Assembly: GCA_964583765.1 (NCBI GenBank)
Contig: CAZOWW010000165.1
Span: forward strand, 1-9,959
Direction of reading: 5' to 3'
Source: CAZOWW01 sp964583765
GTDB taxonomy: Bacteria; Actinomycetota; Actinomycetes; Actinomycetales; Kineosporiaceae
Length of the DNA stretch: 9,959 nucleotides
Made by a program: the position numbers and the translations under genes. Below the pieces are notes generated by a model. The model made no database searches and had not been told where the DNA came from. It was given only the letters and a program-made list of their open reading frames with translations. Positions 5,487-9,959 of this stretch are shown here, piece by piece. Each line of letters starts with the position of its first letter. The stretch's first letter is position 1.

Positions 5487-6545
5487 ATGATGCAGGCGGG
5501 CACCATGGCGGGTGAGTACGACCAGGGATGGCTCAGCCACCTGCGCGCTGATCCCCTGCCCTGGTTGCTCGACGAGGGTGAGCCGGCCGTTCGTCACCTG
5601 ACCCTTCGTGATCTTCTCGGCCGCGTGGACGACGATCCCGAGCTGGCACGTGCACGTCACGCCGCGCTCACGAACGGTCCCATCGCCGCCATACTCAGCG
5701 CTCAGCATCCGCATGGTTACTGGGAGCATCCGGGATCGGGATACGCACCGAAGTACACCGGCACGCTCTGGCAGGTCATCTTCCTGGAGCAGTTGGGCGC
5801 CGACGGTTCGGACCCCCGGATACGCGCCGCGTGCGACTACGTACTGCGTCACGCCCAGGTGCCCGCGGGCGGCTTCGGTGTCTCCCGTTCCGAGGACCGT
5901 CCGCCCCCGCCGTCCGCAGGGCTGCTGTGTCTGACGGGCAATCTCGTCCGGGCTCTCGTCGGGCTGGGCTACCTGGAGGACGACCGCGTGCAGCGCGCCG
6001 TCCAGTGGCTCGCGCAGATCGTCACCGGGGAGGGGGTCGATCGCTACTACTCCCTGACGTGCGGGCCGTTGTTCCGGTGCGGGAACAACGAACAGCTTCC
6101 CTGCGCCTGGGGCGCGGTCAAGGTGCTGGGCGCGCTGGCCCGGGTGCCGGAGGGACGACGTACGCCGCTGGTCGAGGAAGCGGTACGCGTCGGGGCGGGC
6201 TTCCTGTTGAGCCGGGACCCTGCGGTGGCGGACTACCCGATGGGCTACGGCAATGACGCCCCGAACAGCTCATGGTTCAAGCTGGGATTTCCCCTCGGCT
6301 ACGTCACGGACGTCCTGCAGAACCTGGAGGTGCTGTGCGAGATCGGTCACGGCGGCGACCCGAGGACGGCCGCAGCCAGGGCCTGGGTTCTCTCCCTGCA
6401 GGGCGACTCCGGCCGGTGGCGGAACCAGTACCCGTATACCGGCAAGCTCTGGAAGGACATCGACGCGAAGAACGCGCCCAGCAAGTGGGTGACGTTGCGA
6501 GCCTGTCGCATGCTGAGGTGGAGCACCGGACGCGACGGCGCCTGA
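5487..6545 (+). CDS. Alpha/alpha-toroid (prenyltransferase/squalene-oxidase repeat-like) protein, often mislabelled 'NifH'
   Basis: The product is 352 aa from ATG 5487, predicted cytosolic, with no signal peptide. It begins with a conserved WLLDEGEPAVRHLTLRDLL segment, then GYWEHPGSGYAPKYTGTLWQ and VIFLEQLG. Repeated helix pairs follow: DPRIRAACDYVLRH, GNLVRALVGLGYLEDDRVQ and RAVQWL. The C-terminal end has GDSGRWRNQYPYTGKLW and SKWVTLRACRMLRW. The repeats resemble the alpha-helical toroids of terpene cyclases and prenyltransferases. No DxDD cyclase motif is seen, and no substrate can be assigned. Three Cys (about 192, 198 and 206) in CGPLFRCGNNEQLPCAWG look like a conserved, possibly metal-binding cluster. 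Some databases call the family 'nitrogen fixation protein NifH', but there is no P-loop or Fe-S signature of nitrogenase reductase. The start is set by the TACACT element; ATG 5505 is the alternative. The gene converges on the DUF3145 gene. Confidence 0.8.
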   Translation: MMQAGTMAGEYDQGWLSHLRADPLPWLLDEGEPAVRHLTLRDLLGRVDDDPELARARHAALTNGPIAAILSAQHPHGYWEHPGSGYAPKYTGTLWQVIFLEQLGADGSDPRIRAACDYVLRHAQVPAGGFGVSRSEDRPPPPSAGLLCLTGNLVRALVGLGYLEDDRVQRAVQWLAQIVTGEGVDRYYSLTCGPLFRCGNNEQLPCAWGAVKVLGALARVPEGRRTPLVEEAVRVGAGFLLSRDPAVADYPMGYGNDAPNSSWFKLGFPLGYVTDVLQNLEVLCEIGHGGDPRTAAARAWVLSLQGDSGRWRNQYPYTGKLWKDIDAKNAPSKWVTLRACRMLRWSTGRDGA

Positions 6546-6546
6546 A

Positions 6547-6585
6547 GGACCCCGCGCCGGAACCAACTGGGTCGGTGCGGGGACC
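6547..6585. terminator. Shared hairpin between convergent genes
   Basis: The arms GGACCCCGCGCCG (6547-6559) and CGGTGCGGGGACC (6573-6585) pair over 13 positions with one A-A mismatch and one G-T wobble, around a 13-base loop. The hairpin lies in the 58-bp stop-to-stop gap between the toroid-protein gene and DUF3145, so it can serve as a terminator for both strands. It has no T-run. Confidence 0.65.
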
Positions 6586-6603
6586 TGGGCCAACCGGGAG
6601 CTG

Positions 6604-7101
6604 CTACCCCACCCGGTGGAGCCAGCGCACGGGTGCCCCGTCCCCGGCGTGCCGGAACGACTCCAGTTCGTCGTCCCAGGCACGTCCCAGGGCGAGATCG
6701 AGTTCGGCGACCATGAGGTGCGGCTCTCCCGTCTCCAACGCGGTCCGCACGCGGTCCTCGGGCACCACGATGTTGCCGTGGACGTCCGTCACCGCGTGGA
6801 AGATGCCCAGCTCGGGAGTGTGGCTCCAGCGGGCGCCGTCCGCACCGGGACTCGGCTCCTCGGTGACCTCGTAGCGCAGGTGCGACCACCCCCGCAACGC
6901 GGAGGTCAGGCGCGCGCCGGTGCCCTGCTCCGCCTGCCAGGACAGCTCAGTACGACAGGTGCCGGGAGAGGCCGGCTGAGGTATCCAGTCCAGGCTCAGA
7001 CGCACGCCGAGAACCGCACCGGCCGCCCACTCGACATGCGGGCAGAGCGCGCGCGGCGCGGAGTGCACGAACAACACCCCGCGGGTGATGGCACCGGACA
7101 T
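6604..7101 (-). CDS. DUF3145 family protein (actinobacterial, unknown function)
   Basis: The 165-aa minus-strand product matches my memory of DUF3145 almost end to end: TRGVLFVHSAPRALCPHVEW, then AAGAVLGVRLSLDW, ELSWQAEQGTGARLTSALRGW, LRYEVTEEPSPG, TPELGIFHAVTDVHGNIVVP and a C-terminal AWDDELESFRHAGDGAPVRWLH. No signal peptide or membrane segment is seen. The function is unknown. The family is widespread in actinobacteria and is often found just downstream of the fab cluster, as here, which suggests but does not prove a link to lipid synthesis. The start is ATG 7101-7099, chosen because AGGAGG (7112-7107) lies five bases upstream and the conserved 'RGVLFVHSAP' follows at once. The frame stays open for another 66 codons upstream, but that part is Arg/Ser-rich, noncoding in character. 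Confidence 0.92.
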   Translation of the reverse strand: MSGAITRGVLFVHSAPRALCPHVEWAAGAVLGVRLSLDWIPQPASPGTCRTELSWQAEQGTGARLTSALRGWSHLRYEVTEEPSPGADGARWSHTPELGIFHAVTDVHGNIVVPEDRVRTALETGEPHLMVAELDLALGRAWDDELESFRHAGDGAPVRWLHRVG

Positions 7102-7106
7102 CCGTA

Positions 7107-7112
7107 CCTCCT
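7107..7112 (-). promoter_or_regulatory. Shine-Dalgarno of the DUF3145 gene
   Basis: On the minus strand AGGAGG is followed by TACGG and ATG. It is a perfect anti-16S match at five-base spacing and decides the start against the longer open frame. Confidence 0.85.
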
Positions 7113-7174
7113 GCACGACCCGAGATTCGTCTTCCCCAACGACCTCGGCCGCAATTCGGTACGCTCCGGCACAG

Positions 7175-7180
7175 AACCTA
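7175..7180 (-). promoter_or_regulatory. Possible -10 element (TAGGTT) for the DUF3145 gene
   Basis: Reading the minus strand, TAGGTT fits TAnnnT and would give a leader of about 65 bases before the Shine-Dalgarno and ATG. No convincing -35 is found 16-19 bases upstream, so support is weak. Confidence 0.25.
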
Positions 7181-7346
7181 CGTGATGGTGATCGAGCCGA
7201 TCTTCCGGAGGACGGGAATCGGCCTGTGACCTGCCGGTCAGCACCTGCCGTCCACCGCTGTTGTCGCTGACCAGTGTGCCCGACCTGCGACGCCTGCACC
7301 AGACGGACACGATCTCCCGTCAGGAGATGGTCGTCCTCCGTTCACC

Positions 7347-7434
7347 GAGTTGATCTGGAACGACGAGCGATTCGACCTCGAACGACAACCGATTCGACCT
7401 TGAACGACGACCGGGGCGACCTGGCAGGTGCCGC
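7347..7434 (+). repeat. 22-bp operator-like tandem repeats upstream of the methyltransferase
   Basis: GATTCGACCTCGAACGACAA(CC) at 7369-7390 and GATTCGACCTTGAACGACGA(CC) at 7391-7412 match at 20 of 22 bases. A weaker copy precedes them (7347-7368, about 16 of 22), and a decayed partial copy follows (7413-7434, sharing CGACCTGG). Each main unit contains a dyad: TTCGA-CC-TCGAA (7371-7382, perfect) and TTCGA-CC-TTGAA (7393-7404). A 22-bp period puts the dyads on one face of the helix, as for cooperative repressor or activator sites. It is not a multiple of three, so these are not protein repeats. The bound factor is unknown. Confidence 0.7.
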
Positions 7435-7470
7435 CAGGACGACCCGGCGAGTGCCGCCGATCCGCGGTCC

Positions 7471-7475
7471 GGAGG
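7471..7475 (+). promoter_or_regulatory. Shine-Dalgarno of the methyltransferase gene
   Basis: GGAGG stands five bases before ATG 7481 and selects that start over the in-frame ATG at 7274 and over the GTG at 7475. Confidence 0.75.
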
Positions 7476-7480
7476 TGGGC

Positions 7481-8272
7481 ATGGCAACCCTGCAGTGGCA
7501 ACTCGCACACGACTCCGCCCGCAGTTACGAGGACGTGCTCGTGCCCACGTTCCTCGGGCCCGCGGCGGAGACAGCAGTCGCCCAGGTACCGGCACTCACC
7601 GGCACCACGGTGCTCGATGCCGGCTGCGGCACCGGCGCGGCAGCCCGAGCGGCTCTGGTCCGTGGCGCCGCCCGCGTGGTGGGAGCCGACGTCAACCGGT
7701 TCATGCTCGCCGTGGGACGGGAGAGCCTGACCGCCGCCGAGTTCTGGGACGCCGACGTCCGCGCGCTCCCCTTCCCCGACGGCAGCTTCGACGTGGTGGC
7801 CTGCACCCACACCCTGCAGTTCGTCCCCGAGCCGGAGCGGGCCGTGCGTGAGTTCGCCCGGGTCCTGCGCCCGGGCGGCCGGCTCGTCCTGACGACCTGG
7901 GTGGCGCTGCCCCGCCTGCCGTACTTCGCCGCGCTCGCGGACGCCGTGTCACGGGTGCTGGGACGCCAGATCGCCACCGCCCTCACCTCGGCCTCGGCAT
8001 TGCCGTCCGGAGACGCCCTGCGCCGGATGCTGGCCGCCGAGGGCTTCGGCAGGATCACCGCCGGCACGCAGACCCTGCAGGTGGCGCTCGGGGACCTCGA
8101 GACGTTCGTTCCTCGGCACCTGGCATCGACCCCGATGGCCGGTGCAGTGCGCGCGGCCGGATCCGCACTCCTGGGGAGCGTCACCGAGTCCGTGGTCGAG
8201 GCGCTGGACCCTGAGCGCACCGGCGACGTCATCAGCCCGTTCACCCAGAATCTCCTCCTCGCGGCACGGTGA
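7481..8272 (+). CDS. Class I SAM-dependent methyltransferase (UbiE/Methyltransf_11 type)
   Basis: The product is 263 aa, soluble, with a Rossmann-like methyltransferase core. Motif I is TVLDAGCGTGAAAR (residues 43-56), which binds S-adenosylmethionine. The acidic residue after strand 2 is Asp70 in VVGADVN. ADVRALPFPDGSFDVV (91-106) is the motif II/III region, and EFARVLRPGGRLVLTTW (124-140) is the post-motif strand. This order is that of Methyltransf_11 proteins, including menaquinone/ubiquinone methylases and many small-molecule methylases. The C-terminal half (about 150-263), which would set the acceptor, has no feature I can match, so the substrate is unknown. The first 40 residues (LQWQLAHDSARSYEDVLVP) are a family-like N-terminal helix. 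The start is ATG 7481, with GGAGG close upstream. It appears monocistronic, preceded by operator-like repeats and followed by a possible terminator. Confidence 0.85.
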   Translation: MATLQWQLAHDSARSYEDVLVPTFLGPAAETAVAQVPALTGTTVLDAGCGTGAAARAALVRGAARVVGADVNRFMLAVGRESLTAAEFWDADVRALPFPDGSFDVVACTHTLQFVPEPERAVREFARVLRPGGRLVLTTWVALPRLPYFAALADAVSRVLGRQIATALTSASALPSGDALRRMLAAEGFGRITAGTQTLQVALGDLETFVPRHLASTPMAGAVRAAGSALLGSVTESVVEALDPERTGDVISPFTQNLLLAAR

Positions 8273-8307
8273 GTCCCCCTGCCCGCGACGACCCACGGTA
8301 GTTGCGC

Positions 8308-8347
8308 GGGCGTCCCGTGCGGTTCCCGCGGGCGGAGCGGGACGCCC
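8308..8347 (+). terminator. Possible terminator after the methyltransferase
   Basis: GGGCGTCCCG (8308-8317) and CGGGACGCCC (8338-8347) are perfect 10-base inverted arms with a 20-base loop containing CCCGCGGG. It starts 36 bases after the stop and has no T-run. The large loop makes the call less certain. Confidence 0.4.
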
Positions 8348-8576
8348 CGCCCGCCCGGGCGTGGTCCCTGCGGCGGCGGATCACGGCCCCTCACCGTCGC
8401 GCCGCCCCGTGGCGTGCGGGAATGTGGGCGCGGCGCTCTCCCCACCCGGTTGGCACCCGATCCCCGGGCCGGCATGGGACCCCTTCTCGAATTACCGTGA
8501 ATCACCCACGGGGGACCTCGCAAACATGACCTCAATGCGCTCGCGAATTCACGCTGGGTAACAGGCGAAGGCCCTC

Positions 8577-8605
8577 TTCACCTCCGGCCCGACCACTGCT
8601 AGCGT
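8577..8605 (+). promoter_or_regulatory. Promoter of the expansin-like gene
   Basis: TTCACC (8577-8582) and TAGCGT (8600-8605) are separated by 17 bases, matching a housekeeping-sigma promoter (TTGACA / TAnnnT in actinomycetes). Transcription would start near 8612, leaving a leader of about 40 bases with the purine-rich GGAAGGAAAG (8642-8651) before ATG 8655. This is the best promoter in the window. Confidence 0.6.
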
Positions 8606-8654
8606 CCCCGCGCAATTGCATCGTTGTCCGGCGCGCCACGTGGAAGGAAAGATC

Positions 8655-9959
8655 ATGGAAATGCCTCGCAGGAGGCAGGGAACCCGGGGCGTGGCGCGAG
8701 CGATCGTCGCCACGATCTGTGCCTGTGCCACCTTGCTGCTCATGACGCAGCTGCCTGCCCGTGCGTTGGAGGTGACGGACATCTCGACTCCGGTCACCGG
8801 GAACGCCACGCACTTCGACGGCCTCGGCTCTCCCTACGGCGGCTGCGGCCTGCCGCAGACCGCGATCGACTCGCAGGATTTCGTCGCGCTCAACGTGTAC
8901 AACACGCCGGGCGACTACTCCTTCTACCCGCGGCCGCTCACCGGGAGCGACCTCTCGAAGCTCGGCCTGTGGAACAACGGCCTCAACTGCGGCCGCTGGG
9001 TGCAGGTGTCGATCGGCGACTACTGCACGGGCACGAACGACGGCGCCCCCAGCCAGGCGTTCTGCCGCAACGGTTCCTGGGTGGCCGACTCGTTCAACGG
9101 GGCCACGCTCAACATGGTCGTGGCGGACAGCTGCGGCGACTCCAACGCCTGGTGCCGTGACGACCCGTACCACCTGGACCTCGCCACGGACTCCCTTGCC
9201 CGGTTCACCCTCAACGGGTCGTTGACCACGGGTCTGCCCAACAAGTGGAACAACCGCCACATCTCCTGGAAGTTCATCACCGCCCCGAACTACTCGGGCG
9301 ACATCAACATCGGCTTCCTCCAGGGCTCGCAGGCGTGGTGGACCGCCGTCGCGGTGTCCCACCTGGCCAACGGCGTGCACAGCATCGACTACTACACGAA
9401 CGGCGCCTGGGTTCCGGCAGCCATGGACAGCGACATGGGCCAGGCCTACCTCATCTCCCCGCTCACGGCGGGCGGGACCTCGTACCAGATCCGCGTGCGT
9501 GACGTGAACGATCAGCTGATCAACGGCGGTGAGGTCTACTCCTTCTCGCTCCCGTCGTCCTGCGGCTCGCAGTGCAGCCCGGCCTACACCGCCGCCACGT
9601 ACACGACCAGCGGCGGCACCACCACGACGACCTCGCCCGTGACCACGACGACCACCACGACGCGTCCGGTCACCACCACGACCACCACCACGACGCGCCC
9701 GGTCACCACCACGACGACCACGACGACGCGCCCGGTCACCACCACGACGACGCGCCCGGTCACCACCACGACGACCACCACGCGTCCGGTCACCACGACG
9801 ACCACCACGCGCCCGGTCACCACCACGACCACGACGCGGACGACCACGACCACGGACACGCGGGACACCTACACCACCACGACCAGTGGCGGCACGGGCA
9901 AGACCTGCTCGGCGGCGTATGCGGTGACGGGTCAGTGGACCGGTGGGTTCCAGGGCAAT
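8655..9959 (+). CDS. Secreted expansin-like protein with Thr-rich linker and CBM2 (3' end outside window)
   Basis: The frame is open from ATG 8655 to the window edge (435 codons). Residues 1-37 form a Sec signal peptide: basic MEMPRRRQ, hydrophobic AIVATICACATLLLM, likely cut after LPARA. Residues 45-185 resemble the expansin double-psi beta-barrel: GNATHFDG, YGGCG, LNCGRWVQV, VVADSCGDSNAWC and PYHLDLA with Asp175, the position of the key acid in bacterial expansins. Residues 195-300 fit the expansin C-terminal beta-sandwich (KWNNRHISWKFI, WWTAVAVSHLANGVHSIDYY, YQIRVRDVNDQLINGG). Residues about 317-416 are a Thr-rich linker with one SPV and six RPV punctuations. The visible end, CSAAYAVTGQWTGGFQGN, is the typical start of a family 2 carbohydrate-binding module. 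Expansins loosen cellulose and wall networks without hydrolysis; CBM2 binds cellulose, chitin or xylan. Cys residues are plentiful, in line with disulfides outside the cell. Confidence 0.85.
   Translation, partial: MEMPRRRQGTRGVARAIVATICACATLLLMTQLPARALEVTDISTPVTGNATHFDGLGSPYGGCGLPQTAIDSQDFVALNVYNTPGDYSFYPRPLTGSDLSKLGLWNNGLNCGRWVQVSIGDYCTGTNDGAPSQAFCRNGSWVADSFNGATLNMVVADSCGDSNAWCRDDPYHLDLATDSLARFTLNGSLTTGLPNKWNNRHISWKFITAPNYSGDINIGFLQGSQAWWTAVAVSHLANGVHSIDYYTNGAWVPAAMDSDMGQAYLISPLTAGGTSYQIRVRDVNDQLINGGEVYSFSLPSSCGSQCSPAYTAATYTTSGGTTTTTSPVTTTTTTTRPVTTTTTTTTRPVTTTTTTTTRPVTTTTTRPVTTTTTTTRPVTTTTTTRPVTTTTTTRTTTTTDTRDTYTTTTSGGTGKTCSAAYAVTGQWTGGFQGN
9612..9885 (+). repeat. Degenerate minisatellite encoding the Thr-rich RPV linker
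   Basis: Runs of ACC/ACG codons are broken by C-G-Y-C-C-G-G-T-C (Arg-Pro-Val). After an opening SPV the Thr runs are 7, 8, 8, 5, 7, 6 and 6 long, then a tail with Asp, Arg and Tyr. Only two Thr codons are used, so the DNA is a near-continuous CCA/CGA-rich repeat. The opposite strand reads as a Val-rich open frame that is an artefact. Such linkers are often O-mannosylated in actinomycetes. Confidence 0.9.

Larger units (their letters stand above)
7102..7480. other. Divergent intergenic region, 379 bp
   Basis: It separates the minus-strand DUF3145 gene from the plus-strand methyltransferase gene. It holds the DUF3145 Shine-Dalgarno and a weak -10 candidate on the left, 22-bp tandem dyad repeats (7347-7412) in the right-hand part, and the methyltransferase Shine-Dalgarno at its end. 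Open frames crossing it have no recognisable protein character. Confidence 0.7.
8273..8654. other. Intergenic region, 382 bp, before the expansin-like gene
   Basis: The left third is extremely GC-rich and holds the 10-bp inverted repeat at 8308-8347. From about 8480 the sequence becomes richer in A/T and contains CCGTG/CACGG (8495-8511) followed by GGGACC, and GCTGGGTAACAGGCG further on. The end holds a good promoter (8577-8605) and ribosome binding site. No protein-coding frame is supported. Confidence 0.6.

Noticed and set aside
3951..5852. Very long minus-strand open frame (633 codons)
   Set aside because: It crosses acpP's end, fabF and the toroid-protein start antisense to clearly conserved proteins. 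Long antisense frames are normal in GC-rich DNA. The same holds for 1453-2493, 2055-3332 and 2921-4333.
5487..6545. Nitrogenase reductase (NifH) annotation
   Set aside because: There is no P-loop GKGGxGKS and no nitrogenase Fe-S motif; helical repeat segments are seen instead.
7102..7299. N-terminal extension of the DUF3145 gene
   Set aside because: AGGAGG lies exactly five bases before ATG 7101, and the extension lacks family similarity.
7274..7480. N-terminal extension of the methyltransferase to ATG 7274
   Set aside because: The segment is Arg/Thr-rich, runs through non-triplet 22-bp repeats, and a good Shine-Dalgarno precedes ATG 7481.
8425..8445. CebR/CelR cellulose-utilisation operator upstream of the expansin-like gene
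   Set aside because: The expected 14-bp palindrome TGGGAGCGCTCCCA is not present; only a loosely similar GGGCGCGGCGCTCTCCC is seen.
9584..9868. Minus-strand Val-rich open frame opposite the linker
   Set aside because: It is the complement of ACC/ACG Thr codons; the plus-strand secreted protein explains the sequence fully.
1..9959. tRNA genes, rRNA, CRISPR arrays, insertion sequences, transposases or prophage genes
   Set aside because: None was seen on either strand by reading; no transposase-like product or regularly spaced repeat-spacer array is present.

Overview
The window is about 10 kb of very GC-rich DNA with actinomycete gene organisation. It carries the conserved fasR-fabD-fabH-acpP-fabF fatty-acid synthesis cluster, a DUF3145 gene just beyond it, GTG starts, leaderless-type promoters and secreted proteins with Thr-rich linkers. 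The overall style resembles Nocardiopsaceae or related filamentous actinomycetes. That placement is inferred from gene content, not from a search.

Layout. Positions 3-269 hold the C-terminal end of a polyphosphate kinase 2-like gene. Positions 279-1484 encode a PucR-type regulator (FasR-like). Its start codon lies six bases after a TAGGCT -10-like element that contains the stop codon of the preceding gene. Positions 1573-5330 encode the type II fatty acid synthase core: malonyl-CoA:ACP transacylase (FabD), the initiating ketosynthase (FabH), acyl carrier protein (AcpP) and the elongating ketosynthase (FabF). fabD and fabH overlap by four bases. Hairpins lie after fabH, after acpP and after fabF. 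The one after acpP could help set the ACP:FabF expression ratio, and the one after fabF looks like the operon terminator.

Positions 5487-6545 encode an alpha/alpha-toroid (prenyltransferase/squalene-oxidase repeat-like) protein of a family often mislabelled 'NifH', probably from its own leaderless promoter. It converges on a DUF3145 gene (7101-6604, minus strand) across a shared hairpin. A 379-bp divergent spacer with 22-bp operator-like tandem repeats precedes a SAM-dependent methyltransferase (7481-8272). After a 382-bp spacer, positions 8655-9959 hold the 5' part of a secreted expansin-like protein: signal peptide, double-psi beta-barrel, expansin C-terminal domain, long Thr-rich (RPV) linker and the first residues of a CBM2. 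It is cut by the window edge.

Functionally, the left half is housekeeping lipid synthesis: FabD loads malonyl onto AcpP, FabH starts chains, FabF elongates, and FasR probably activates the set. The right half is accessory and includes plant-polysaccharide attack. I found no clearly new multi-gene system. The most unusual points are 20-bp tandem duplications at the stop codons of both fabH and fabF, a TTA codon in the expected-essential fabH, the phased dyad repeats before the methyltransferase, and the expansin-Thr linker-CBM2 architecture.
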